Assembly (NCBI GenBank): GCA_963931105.1
Contig: OZ007004.1
Location: 1,736,001 to 1,800,000, forward strand
Length of the DNA stretch: 64,000 nucleotides
Direction of reading: 5' to 3'
From: UMGS1590 sp900552455
GTDB lineage: Bacteria; Bacillota; Peptococcia; Peptococcales; Peptococcaceae
Below are positions 1 to 8,300 of this stretch, piece after piece; positions within the stretch are counted from its first letter, which is position 1; every line of letters begins with the position of its first letter. A program made the position numbers and the translations under genes. Below the pieces are notes generated by a model. The model was not told the origin of the DNA and ran no database searches. It saw only the letters and a list, made by a program, of their open reading frames with translations.

Positions 1-2
1 AC

Positions 3-836
3 TGGACGGCAACAGAATTTGCGGCGCTTTTGGAGACGGAGCGCACGGCGCTCGGGTTGCGAGCGTATGACCTGGCGCAGCTGGCGCCACGGCCCTCTGC
101 GCTTGCGTCAGTGGAGCAGATTGTGCTGGAGAATTTCCACTTCGCCTATCCCCGAAAGGGCACACGTAAAGAAGGGGCGGAGCGGCTCGACATCGATCGC
201 GCGACGTTGCCAGGGGGGCGCATCTGCGGCATTATTGGTGACAACGGCGCGGGAAAATCGACTTTCGCGCGCTGCTTCTGCGGCCTTGAGAAGCGCTGCG
301 GCGTTGTCACCTGGCGAAATGAGAGACTGACGGCGAAGGACCGGTTGCATCGCGCCTACATGGTGATGCAGGAGACGGGCCACCAGCTTTTCACAGAAAG
401 CGTGCTGGAGGAGGTGCTCCTGAGCATGGACGCGCCGGATGAAGCGCAGGCGGAGGAGATTCTCGCCGGGGTCGATCTGCTGGCGCTCGCGGAGCGGCAC
501 CCGCAGTCTCTCTCCGGCGGTCAGAAGCAACGCGTCGCCATCGCTTCGGCGCTGGCAAGCGGGCGTGAGCTGCTCGTTTTCGATGAGCCCACGAGCGGGC
601 TGGACTTGCGCCACATGCGCGAGGTGGCAGAGATGCTGCGATCCCTTTGCGCACGCGGCGTGAGCGTATTCGTGATCACACACGACATCGAGCTCATCTG
701 CGCCTGCTGTACGGATATTGTGGAGATCGCAGGCGGGAAAATCTGCGCACAGTATGTGCTCGATGCAGAGGACGCGGCAAGGGTGAGCGATTATTTTCTC
801 GGCGGCAGGAAGAAAAAATCTACGCCAGATGCTTGA
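3..836 (+). CDS. ECF transporter double ATPase, C-terminal part (cut by left edge)
   Basis: The frame is open to the left edge, so only the last 277 residues are seen. They hold the second ATP-binding cassette of a fused two-cassette energy-coupling ATPase: Walker A GDNGAGKST near visible residue 79, signature LSGGQKQR, Walker B LLVFDEPTSGLD and the H-loop VITHD. The lead-in (EFAALLETERTALGLRAYDL) aligns with the inter-domain linker of the complete ATPase at 8301-9779 (QALGLRTPDL), so a first cassette and probably the T and S components lie upstream. It would power uptake of a small ligand through an ECF membrane complex. A TetR gene and an ABC pair follow. Confidence 0.9.
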   Translation, partial: WTATEFAALLETERTALGLRAYDLAQLAPRPSALASVEQIVLENFHFAYPRKGTRKEGAERLDIDRATLPGGRICGIIGDNGAGKSTFARCFCGLEKRCGVVTWRNERLTAKDRLHRAYMVMQETGHQLFTESVLEEVLLSMDAPDEAQAEEILAGVDLLALAERHPQSLSGGQKQRVAIASALASGRELLVFDEPTSGLDLRHMREVAEMLRSLCARGVSVFVITHDIELICACCTDIVEIAGGKICAQYVLDAEDAARVSDYFLGGRKKKSTPDA

Positions 837-861
837 CGTGAGCGGAAGCTTACGCTATACT
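833..861 (+). promoter_or_regulatory. promoter of TetR gene
   Basis: TTGACG at 833-838 and TATACT at 856-861 with a 17-bp spacer. The -35 overlaps the stop codon of the preceding ATPase gene, so the TetR gene has its own promoter just after the ECF genes. Confidence 0.8.
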
Positions 862-889
862 CAAAACAGTGTTATGAAACACCGTTTTG
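862..889 (+). promoter_or_regulatory. TetR operator (28-bp inverted repeat)
   Basis: The left arm CAAAACAGTGTT and right arm AACACCGTTTTG pair around a 4-bp centre, with one mismatched position. The site starts one base after the -10 element and covers the likely transcription start, which is where an autorepressing TetR protein would bind. No second copy was seen in the window. Confidence 0.7.
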
Positions 890-909
890 AAATGAAAGGA
901 GATGGTCAG

Positions 910-1536
910 ATGGCCAGACAGATCGAAGGTGTTTACGAGGCGGTGCTGCGCTGTGCCGAGGAGGAATTTCTCGCGAAAGGCTATAAGGATGCGTCGCTGC
1001 GCACGATTGCTGAGCGCGCCGGCACGAGCACAGGATCGATTTACACGCGCTTCGGCGACAAGGAGGGGCTGTTTTCTGCGCTGGTGGCACCGGTGGCGGG
1101 TGCGCTCAAGGAGATGTTTTTGGAAATTCAGGAACGCTTCCACAATTTTGACGCCAGCGTGCAGGAACAGGAAATGGGCAACTACACGCAGACGCAGCAG
1201 ATGGCGATGCTTGATTATATTTACGATCACTTCGACATTTTCCAGATTCTCCTGGAAGGTGCGGAAGGCACGCGCTTTGCACACTTCGTTGACGAACTGG
1301 TGGAGATCGAGGTGGACTACACCTACAAATACATGGCGGTCATCGGCTGTGAAAGTGTGAAGCGCGGGATCGTCACAGAAGAATTTATCCATATTATCGT
1401 GACGGCGTATTTCAACGGCATGTTTGAAGTGGTGCGCCATGAAATGACGAAGGAAGCGGCAATAAAATATATCCGCTTGCTCAACCGCTATCATATGAAA
1501 GGTTTTGAGACGGTATTCGATGCCGCAGGCGTTTGA
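910..1536 (+). CDS. TetR/AcrR family transcriptional regulator
   Basis: 208 residues. The N-terminal TetR helix-turn-helix is clear (SLRTIAERAGTSTGSIYTRFGDKEGLFSAL, about residues 30-60), followed by a helical ligand domain. The ATG at 910 is chosen because AAAGGAG ends about 8 bases upstream; an upstream in-frame start at 829 would lie within the promoter. It probably represses itself through the palindrome at 862-889 and may control the ABC pair that follows, although a terminator-like hairpin separates them. The ligand is unknown. Confidence 0.85.
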   Translation: MARQIEGVYEAVLRCAEEEFLAKGYKDASLRTIAERAGTSTGSIYTRFGDKEGLFSALVAPVAGALKEMFLEIQERFHNFDASVQEQEMGNYTQTQQMAMLDYIYDHFDIFQILLEGAEGTRFAHFVDELVEIEVDYTYKYMAVIGCESVKRGIVTEEFIHIIVTAYFNGMFEVVRHEMTKEAAIKYIRLLNRYHMKGFETVFDAAGV

Positions 1537-1541
1537 CCGCT

Positions 1542-1580
1542 AAAAACTGTGCTCGATCGGGCCCGTGGGCACAGTTTTTT
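1542..1580 (+). terminator. Rho-independent terminator after TetR gene
   Basis: AAAACTGTGC pairs with GCACAGTTTT around a GC-rich loop, followed by a T run. Confidence 0.75.
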
Positions 1581-1625
1581 ATAGAAGCAAGAGTTAGTTG
1601 TAGCTTATAGAATGGAGGCTGAATT

Positions 1626-3368
1626 ATGGATACGAAATCAGCTTTGTTGCGCTTGTGGGAAATGGGTGCGGCGGAGCATGGTCGTCTGGCACGGGCGATT
1701 TTCACAGCCTGTGTCGGTGTGCTTTGTGGAATGCTGCCGTATATCGCTGCGGCGCAGATCATCATTGGTCTGCTCCATGGTGAGACGGCGATGAATGGCT
1801 ATCTCTGGTGGTGCGCGTTGGCGCTTGCGGGTTTTGTTTTGCGGGCAGTACTTTATACGTGGGCGCTGGGGATGAGTCATACAGCAACGTTTGATATATT
1901 GCGGCAAGTACGCGCGCAGATTCTTGCCAAGCTGCCAAAACTTCCGCTGGGGGTGATGATCGATACGCCGAGCGGAGAGCTGAAGCAGGTGATCGTCGAT
2001 CAGGTGGCGAGCATGGAGCGGCCGCTGGCGCATCTTCTGCCGGAGATGACGGCAAATATCGTGGCGCCTGTGGCGATCTTCATCTATCTGCTGGTGCTCG
2101 ACTGGCGCATGGCGCTGCTTTCTCTGGTGTCGATTCCGGTGGGGATGGCGTTCATGATGCCGGCGATGAAAAATTATGGCGCACAGTATGCTGGCTCGGT
2201 CAAGGTGGGACAGGAGATGAACGCGGCGATCGTCGAATACATCGGTGGCATCGAGGTCATCAAGGCGTTCAACCAGGGGCGCGCGTCCTATGCGAAATTT
2301 GCCGAGCGGGTCGTGGCAAACGCGGCCTATTTCTACAACTGGATGAAAAGTTGTCAGTTGCCAATTTCCATCTCCCGCGCGGTGTCGCCGACGACGCTGG
2401 TGACGGTTTTGCCGGTGGGCTGGCTGCTCTACCAGAGCGGAAGTCTGGAGATGGAGACCTTCATCACGACGATCATCCTTTCGCTGGGAATCGCCGGGCC
2501 GCTTTTAGCGGCGATGAATTTCGTCGATGATCTGGCAAAGGTGGGAACAACGGTTGGCGAGATGGACGCTATCCTTGCAGCACCGGAGCAGGATCATGGC
2601 GAGGCAATGGTCGCCCTTGGCCAGATGGACATCACGCTTTCGCATGTGTCCTTTGGCTATCACGAGGACGAGGAGATTTTGCACGACGTGAGCCTCGAGA
2701 TTCCGGCTGGCAGCATGACGGCGCTGGTGGGGCCGAGCGGCAGTGGAAAATCGACGATCGCCAAACTGATCGCAGGCTTCTGGGATGCGCCCGAGGGGCG
2801 GATCACCTTGGCTGGGCACGATCTGCGCGAGATTCCGCTGGCCCAGCTCTACGATCAGGTCGCTTTCGTCGCGCAGGACACCTACCTTTTTGACGACACG
2901 GTGCGCGAGAACATCCGCATGGGTCGCCCGAGCGCCAGTGACGTCGAAATAGAGCAGGTGGCAAAGCTTGCGGGCTGCGACGATTTTATCCGCAACCTGG
3001 AGAACGGTTACGACACCCGCGTTGGCGGCGGTGGGGCGCATCTTTCCGGCGGCGAACGTCAGCGCATCACAATTGCCCGGGCGATGCTCAAGGACGCGCC
3101 TGTCGTCATTCTCGACGAAGCCACTGCTTACATCGATCCTGAAAATGAAGCGATTATCCAGCAAGCCGTGGCGCAGCTGGTGCGCGGGAAGACGGTCATT
3201 GTGGTGGCACATCGCCTCTCGACGATCGTGGACGCTGACCAGATCTGTGTCGTTGATAAGGGCTGCATCGTCGCAAACGGCAGGCACGAGGCATTGCTTG
3301 ACACTTGCGCGCTCTACCGCGAGATGTGGTTGGCACATATTGGTGGAAAGGATGGTGACGCAAAATGA
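1626..3368 (+). CDS. exporter-fold ABC half-transporter, first of pair (YbtP/IrtA-like)
   Basis: 580 residues with an N-terminal six-helix membrane domain (about 20-310) and a C-terminal ATP-binding domain: A-loop FGYHEDE, Walker A GPSGSGKST near 368, Q-loop VAQDTYLFDD, signature LSGGERQR near 473, Walker B VVILDEAT and H-loop VAHRLST. GGAGG precedes the ATG. It overlaps the next half-transporter by 4 bp (ATGA), so the two almost certainly form a heterodimer. The family contains both exporters and siderophore importers such as YbtPQ and IrtAB; import of an iron complex is inferred from the ECF and DtxR neighbours. Confidence 0.85.
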   Translation: MDTKSALLRLWEMGAAEHGRLARAIFTACVGVLCGMLPYIAAAQIIIGLLHGETAMNGYLWWCALALAGFVLRAVLYTWALGMSHTATFDILRQVRAQILAKLPKLPLGVMIDTPSGELKQVIVDQVASMERPLAHLLPEMTANIVAPVAIFIYLLVLDWRMALLSLVSIPVGMAFMMPAMKNYGAQYAGSVKVGQEMNAAIVEYIGGIEVIKAFNQGRASYAKFAERVVANAAYFYNWMKSCQLPISISRAVSPTTLVTVLPVGWLLYQSGSLEMETFITTIILSLGIAGPLLAAMNFVDDLAKVGTTVGEMDAILAAPEQDHGEAMVALGQMDITLSHVSFGYHEDEEILHDVSLEIPAGSMTALVGPSGSGKSTIAKLIAGFWDAPEGRITLAGHDLREIPLAQLYDQVAFVAQDTYLFDDTVRENIRMGRPSASDVEIEQVAKLAGCDDFIRNLENGYDTRVGGGGAHLSGGERQRITIARAMLKDAPVVILDEATAYIDPENEAIIQQAVAQLVRGKTVIVVAHRLSTIVDADQICVVDKGCIVANGRHEALLDTCALYREMWLAHIGGKDGDAK

Positions 3369-5116
3369 TTGAGGTATTGAAAAAGATCTGGCAGTTTGCC
3401 GGAGATGAACAGCAAAACATTCGCACGTCGATTTTTGGCAGCTTTATTTTTGCGGTGTTCCATATGCTGCAAGTGGCAGCGATATATTTTGTAATCCTTG
3501 CGCTAACTGACCATGACACAACAAACCGCGTCGTCTGGATCGCGCTGGCGTTGATCCTCGTGAGCATCGCAGGGCGCGCTGTTACGAACCGCTTCACTCA
3601 GCTTCAGCAGACCCATGCAGGCTATTTCATGGTGGCAAATCGGCGTGTTGCCATTGGCGACAAGCTCAAGCGTGTGCCGATGGGATACTTTAACGACAAA
3701 AGCCTCGGTGCCCTCACTGGCGTCACCACTACCGTGCTTGAAATGGTCGAGACGCAGGGACCGGTGGTGCTTGTCAATATGATGAGCGGGTTTATCAACT
3801 CTGTCGTCTTCGTGCTCTGCCTTCTCGCGTTTGACTGGCGCATTGGCCTCATCGCCGTGTTCGGCGTGGCGGTGTATCTCGTTGTGATCTCGGCCATGGA
3901 GAAAAAATCTCAAGCCCTCGCGCCAAAGCGTCAGGCATCTGAAACGGTGATGGTTGACGCTGTGCTCGAACAGCTCCAGGGCATGAGCGTGATCAAATCC
4001 TTCAATCTCACTGGTAAGGGAGATGGTCGCGTGCGTGCGGCGCTGACGGAAAGCGCCCGCGCCAACCTCGCTATTGAAAAAAGTCTCTGTCCCTACATCG
4101 CGCTACAGGAGATCGTGCTCCATCTCTTTTCTGTGGCGATGATCGCCTGCGCCGTGTGGTTCTACCTGGCTGGGACGTTGGGCCTGGCGGATGCGCTCAT
4201 GACTGTTGTCGTTGCTTTCATGGTATTTTCCCAGATTCAATCTGCCGGGAGTGCCGTCGCCGGATTGCGACTCGTGGCAAGCTCCATCGATCAAGCTGAC
4301 GAGGTTGACGAAATTCCAGAGATGGACGACGGCGCACGCGCCTTCGAGCCGCAGAATCATACCATTGTTTTCGATCATGTGGATTTCGCCTACGAGAACA
4401 AGCCTGTGCTACGCAATGTCTCACTGACCATCCCAGACCGCAGCACCTGCGCCATCGTTGGCCCAAGCGGCAGCGGCAAGACAACCCTCTGCCACCTCAT
4501 CGCTCGCTTCTGGGATGTAGAGAGCGGCAGCATCACCATTGGCGGGCATGATGTGCGCGCGTACACCCTTGAGAGCCTGATGAATCAAATCAGCATGGTT
4601 TTCCAGAATGTCTATCTGTTCGCCGACACCATTGAAAACAACATTCGCTTCGGCAAGCCAAACGCCAGCCGGGAGGAAGTCGTCCGCGCAGCTCGGGCTG
4701 CCTGCTGCCATGATTTTATCATGCAGCTCCCCCAGGGCTACGACACCGTTATCGGTGAAGGCGGGGCTACCCTCTCTGGTGGCGAGCGCCAGCGTATTTC
4801 GATCGCCCGCGCGATATTGAAAGACGCACCGATCATCATCCTCGACGAGGCCACCTCGAGCGTCGATCCTGAAAACGAAGCCGAGCTCCAGGCCGCTTTC
4901 GCCGCTCTCGCGCATGGCAAAACTGTGATCATGATCGCTCACCAGCTTAACACCGTGCGTCACGCCGACCAGATCCTTGTGCTGGATAATGCGCATATCG
5001 TCCAGCGCGGCACGCATGCAGAATTGATCCAGCAAAAGGGCCTGTATGCTGATTTTGTATCAGCCAGACAGGCGGCGATCGGCTGGAAACTGGCCGAGTC
5101 AAAGGAGGAAAAATGA
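3365..5116 (+). CDS. exporter-fold ABC half-transporter, second of pair (YbtQ/IrtB-like)
   Basis: 583 residues with the same layout: membrane domain to about 315, then an ATP-binding domain with A-loop FAYENK, Walker A GPSGSGKTT near 365, Q-loop VFQNVYLFAD, LSGGERQR and Walker B IIILDEATSSVD. It is translationally coupled to the genes on both sides by 4-bp overlaps (ATGA at its start and end). Both members of this pair keep complete catalytic motifs, so neither site is visibly degenerate. Partner of the preceding gene product. Confidence 0.85.
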   Translation: MIEVLKKIWQFAGDEQQNIRTSIFGSFIFAVFHMLQVAAIYFVILALTDHDTTNRVVWIALALILVSIAGRAVTNRFTQLQQTHAGYFMVANRRVAIGDKLKRVPMGYFNDKSLGALTGVTTTVLEMVETQGPVVLVNMMSGFINSVVFVLCLLAFDWRIGLIAVFGVAVYLVVISAMEKKSQALAPKRQASETVMVDAVLEQLQGMSVIKSFNLTGKGDGRVRAALTESARANLAIEKSLCPYIALQEIVLHLFSVAMIACAVWFYLAGTLGLADALMTVVVAFMVFSQIQSAGSAVAGLRLVASSIDQADEVDEIPEMDDGARAFEPQNHTIVFDHVDFAYENKPVLRNVSLTIPDRSTCAIVGPSGSGKTTLCHLIARFWDVESGSITIGGHDVRAYTLESLMNQISMVFQNVYLFADTIENNIRFGKPNASREEVVRAARAACCHDFIMQLPQGYDTVIGEGGATLSGGERQRISIARAILKDAPIIILDEATSSVDPENEAELQAAFAALAHGKTVIMIAHQLNTVRHADQILVLDNAHIVQRGTHAELIQQKGLYADFVSARQAAIGWKLAESKEEK

Positions 5117-5487
5117 AACTTCACGCATCCGGCGAGGATTACCTGGAAACCATCCTCATTCTGCAAAAGCAGTGCGGCATGGTGCGCTCCGTGGATGTGG
5201 CACGTTATATGAGCGTGTCGAAACCAAGTGTGTGCCGGGCGGTGGCGGTTTTGCGTGACGGCGGCTTTCTCCGGGTGGATGACGATCATTTTCTCCATCT
5301 GACTGATGCAGGACGCGAGGTGGCAGAAAAAATTTACGAACGTCACCAGTTCTTTACCGAGCAGCTGATCGCCGCAGGTGTTGATCCAAAAATCGCAGAG
5401 GCCGACGCTTGCCGGATGGAGCACGCGATTAGCAGTGAGAGCTTTGCTCGGTTGAAAGCGGCAGTTGCACAAGTAGATTCAGAATAA
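5113..5487 (+). CDS. DtxR/MntR family metal-dependent regulator
   Basis: 124 residues. The N-terminal winged helix-turn-helix (GEDYLETILILQ, then SVDVARYMSVSKPSVCRAVAVL) is followed by the dimerisation and metal site. Ligand candidates by alignment are D9, E12, H78, C100, E103 and H104; the ACRMEH motif resembles the ACRWEH of the iron sensors DtxR and IdeR, while D9 is as in MntR. The SH3-like third domain is absent, as in MntR. It starts inside the stop codon of the ABC gene, so it is last in the transporter operon and probably represses iron or manganese uptake genes when metal is plentiful. Confidence 0.85.
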   Translation: MKLHASGEDYLETILILQKQCGMVRSVDVARYMSVSKPSVCRAVAVLRDGGFLRVDDDHFLHLTDAGREVAEKIYERHQFFTEQLIAAGVDPKIAEADACRMEHAISSESFARLKAAVAQVDSE

Positions 5488-5543
5488 ACGAAGCCGTTGG
5501 TTTTTCGTAAACGAAGAAAGTTAACTGAAATACTTGGAGTGAG

Positions 5544-5579
5544 ATGGCAGTTTTTGGCACATCAAAACTGCCATTTTTC
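5544..5579 (+). terminator. terminator of locus 1 operon
   Basis: ATGGCAGTTTT pairs with AAAACTGCCAT, followed by five T. Confidence 0.8.
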
Positions 5580-5824
5580 TGTGCGCTCAAGAAATGGTGA
5601 CTTTTTGTGAGATACAAGGACGGGGTTAGGATCGTCAAAAGAAGTGCTGATTACGGATGAAGCTTGCATCCTTGACTGGAGTTTGATCAGATGGTGAGAA
5701 AACAGATAGATGTTATGCTGTTTCGCATGGTGAAGGGACGGGCTCCAGCATTGGTCTTGCGCTTGTGTGGATGATGAATATACTGAAAGCGTAGACGAAG
5801 GAAAAGGGAGAATGCAAATGCGAC

Positions 5825-5853
5825 TTGACGAAAAAGCAGATAAAATTTAATAT
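5825..5853 (+). promoter_or_regulatory. promoter of AraC-type regulator
   Basis: TTGACG at 5825-5830 and TAATAT at 5848-5853, 17-bp spacer, about 45 bases before the start codon. Confidence 0.75.
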
Positions 5854-5897
5854 TAAGTTATCGGTTGCTAATTTACGGAAGGGAAAGAAGGCAGAAC

Positions 5898-6848
5898 ATG
5901 AAAGAACTGCACGGAACAGAATGGTATGGAGAATATGCAAAGCTCATGAATGAACAGAATGATTATGTTTTAATAGAATATACGTGCAATGGAACAGGAA
6001 ACCTATATGACTATGCTCTTTTTCCCGGTATTCATTTAATTTTTATGGATTTTAACTGCTCGGATACTTTTTATGAGCCAATTCCAAATAAAGAGATTAT
6101 TGAAATTCGTCATTACCAGAAAGGGCGTGTTGAGTTTGAGCTAAGAAATAATAAAGTTTTTCACATGAAGGAAGGAGAATTTTGCATCAATGCGCTAGCT
6201 AACATTCCTGCGGCTTATTCGTTTCCCTTTGGATATAGCGTAGGACTAAGCTGTGTGATTGAGAAAGATGCTGTCGATGCGGAAACACAGCAAATTTTTT
6301 CGTACTATAACATTGATGTTCTCAGTCTCGGACGAGAATTGGAATTAGAAAAAAGGTGGTTCTTATGTCGGACACCACAGCGATTGTTGCATATCTTCGA
6401 TGAATTGTACGCGGCAAAAGGCGTGGAAGGGCGGGATTACTTCCGTATCAAACTACTGGAACTTTTCTATCATATCCAGCAACTGCGGATCGAAGATCAA
6501 TATGAGGCAACATATTATACCAAAGAGCAAATTGAAATCATTAAACGCATCCGTCAAGAACTTATAGAAAATCTCGACAAGAAATTATCCATAGAAGAAC
6601 TTCTGAGAAAAGAACCCATGAGTAAGGTTACATTTCAAACTATTTTCAAGCAAATTTATGGTGATACGCCTTATGCGCATATCAAAAAATATAAAATGAA
6701 CCTTGCGGCTGTTTATTTGCAGGATATAGATCGATCGATCACACAAATAGCTGGTGAGCTTGGATATTCAAATAGCAGTAAGTTTGCGAAAGCATTCCAG
6801 GAAGTGTTTGGGATGCTTCCCAAGGATTACCGTAAAGCCAAAAAGTGA
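5898..6848 (+). CDS. AraC family transcriptional regulator
   Basis: 316 residues. The C-terminal 90 residues hold the two AraC helix-turn-helix motifs (SIEELLRKEPMSKVTFQTIF and SITQIAGELGYSNSSKFAKAF) and the family ending FGMLPKDYRK. The N-terminal two thirds is a sensor region of unknown ligand; relatives such as YbtA and PchR sense siderophores. The ATG at 5898 follows AGAAGG, whereas the upstream in-frame start at 5865 has no good ribosome binding site. It is encoded just ahead of the S component on the same strand and probably activates that operon. The gene is clearly more AT-rich than locus 1. Confidence 0.85.
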   Translation: MKELHGTEWYGEYAKLMNEQNDYVLIEYTCNGTGNLYDYALFPGIHLIFMDFNCSDTFYEPIPNKEIIEIRHYQKGRVEFELRNNKVFHMKEGEFCINALANIPAAYSFPFGYSVGLSCVIEKDAVDAETQQIFSYYNIDVLSLGRELELEKRWFLCRTPQRLLHIFDELYAAKGVEGRDYFRIKLLELFYHIQQLRIEDQYEATYYTKEQIEIIKRIRQELIENLDKKLSIEELLRKEPMSKVTFQTIFKQIYGDTPYAHIKKYKMNLAAVYLQDIDRSITQIAGELGYSNSSKFAKAFQEVFGMLPKDYRKAKK

Positions 6849-6923
6849 TTTAACTTTTGGGCTGTTTTTCTGATTTGTTTTTTCCTTTGGAGTAGTTAGA
6901 AGCTGTAAACCAATATAAAATAA

Positions 6924-6966
6924 CAGTATGGTTAGCTGATGCTAGCTATACTGCTATTTTATTTTT
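6924..6966 (+). promoter_or_regulatory. hairpin ahead of S-component gene, attenuator or terminator
   Basis: CAGTATGGTTAGC and GCTAGCTATACTG pair fully if two G-U pairs are allowed, around a TGAT loop, and a T-rich run follows at 6956-6966. It ends one base before the ribosome binding site (AGGAGG at about 6968) of the S-component gene, so it could terminate the AraC transcript or control entry into the transporter operon. Confidence 0.5.
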
Positions 6967-6980
6967 AGGAGGTTTCTAAA

Positions 6981-7592
6981 ATGAAGCAAACGGTGAAGAA
7001 AAAATTCGGCATTCGTGACATTATGACGATTGCCGCAATGATGGTGATTACTTTTCTTGTCGCAATGATTATTGGCTCCGTAACGCTGCCATTTCCTGTG
7101 GTGTATCTGTATGGCTCTGCGGGTATTGATGCCTTTATCGGCGCGACCTTTTATCTGGTCGCGGCGAACCGCGTCAATAAACATGGCTTGTTGTTCGCAT
7201 GGGCCGCAGTCTATGGAGTGATTCAAGGAGTCATGGGCTATATGTTCCTGATTCCATATTTTCTGGTGGTAGCACTCATTGCCGAGCTAACGATGATTGG
7301 TAAGGATACCTATCGCAATGCTGTCCGCAACCGGATCGGTTGGACGGTCAATGCCATCGGCAACTTTGTCGGCTGCGCCGTACCGTTGTGGTGGGCCTGG
7401 GACAGCTATCAGGAAATGGCGGCAAGCAGCGGCTTTGATGCAAATACTTTGAATATGCAGCTTTCTATGGTGACTTCTCCGGCGCTAATGCTTTTAGGCG
7501 TTGCCATTACTGCGGTTCTTGCCATTCTCGGTACATTGTTCGGCCAGCGTCTGCTCAGAAAGCATTTCCAAAAAGCAGGCATTGTAGGATGA
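6981..7592 (+). CDS. ECF transporter S component, MptD/Trep_Strep family
   Basis: 203 residues, nearly all hydrophobic, with about six membrane segments. The N-terminus KKFGIRDIMTIAAMMVI and the C-terminus RLLRKHFQKAGIVG are typical of this S-component family; the locus 3 homologue at 53871 ends in KLLKKQFEKAGITA. It would bind the substrate in the membrane and dock onto the T component encoded by the next gene (4-bp overlap, ATGA). AGGAGG precedes the ATG. Substrate unknown; an iron complex or siderophore is suggested by context only. Confidence 0.8.
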   Translation: MKQTVKKKFGIRDIMTIAAMMVITFLVAMIIGSVTLPFPVVYLYGSAGIDAFIGATFYLVAANRVNKHGLLFAWAAVYGVIQGVMGYMFLIPYFLVVALIAELTMIGKDTYRNAVRNRIGWTVNAIGNFVGCAVPLWWAWDSYQEMAASSGFDANTLNMQLSMVTSPALMLLGVAITAVLAILGTLFGQRLLRKHFQKAGIVG

Positions 7593-8290
7593 TGGCCGAA
7601 GAAAATAAGCAAAGGCGGATTGACCGGATTGACGGGCGCACAGTTCTTTTCCTGACGCTGTGCGCCTGTATCGTGACTTTTTTTGCAACAAGTTTTTTAG
7701 GGCATGGGATTTTTACCTTTTGGATTTTTTTGATCCTTTGCTGGTTCGGCTTATATAAACAAGCCCTGGGATGCTTTGCGGTCTATTTAGTGACGATTGG
7801 ATGGCTGACGATCGAGACAAAGTATCAGATTAGCATCCCCTCTCCGTTACTGCTCAGCATGATTTACAAGCTGTTGCTTCCCGCTATGCCAGCTTATCTT
7901 CTGGCTAAAATCCCGTCCGGGAAACTGACTGCTAGCCTGCGAAAAATGCCGATCCCTACCCGCATCATGCTTGTATTGATTGTCATGCTCCGTTTTGCTC
8001 CAACTGTAATGCATGAATTTGGAGAAGTCAGGGAGGCCATGAAAATTCGTGGTTTCTTAAAATCGGTTGTCAATGTTTTGAGGCACCCAATGGACACATT
8101 GGAATACGCCATTGTCCCGATGGTATTTCGCTCCTTAAAGATTGCGGACGAGTTAGCCGCTTCTGCCATAGTCAGGGGAATTGAAAGTCCCTACAAAAAA
8201 GAGAGCTACTATGTCAGCCGGATTGCTGTGCTGGATTGCTTTTTGATTGTTGTCAGCGTGGGAGCTACTGTGTGCTGCTGTCTTTTATAG
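7589..8290 (+). CDS. ECF transporter T component (EcfT-like)
   Basis: 233 residues with several membrane helices and a cytoplasmic stretch carrying the two coupling motifs that contact the ATPases in EcfT proteins: MKIRGF (about residue 151) and AIVRGIES near residue 192. The ATG at 7589 overlaps the S-component stop; an adjacent ATG at 7592 could also be used. It links the S component to the double ATPase that follows. Confidence 0.85.
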   Translation: MMAEENKQRRIDRIDGRTVLFLTLCACIVTFFATSFLGHGIFTFWIFLILCWFGLYKQALGCFAVYLVTIGWLTIETKYQISIPSPLLLSMIYKLLLPAMPAYLLAKIPSGKLTASLRKMPIPTRIMLVLIVMLRFAPTVMHEFGEVREAMKIRGFLKSVVNVLRHPMDTLEYAIVPMVFRSLKIADELAASAIVRGIESPYKKESYYVSRIAVLDCFLIVVSVGATVCCCLL

Positions 8291-8300
8291 GAGGAATGGA

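Larger units (their letters stand above)
5488..5897. other. gene-free stretch between loci 1 and 2
   Basis: About 410 bases. It holds the terminator of locus 1 (5544-5579) and the promoter of the AraC gene (5825-5853). Base composition turns AT-rich across this stretch. No further gene or repeat was seen. Confidence 0.6.
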
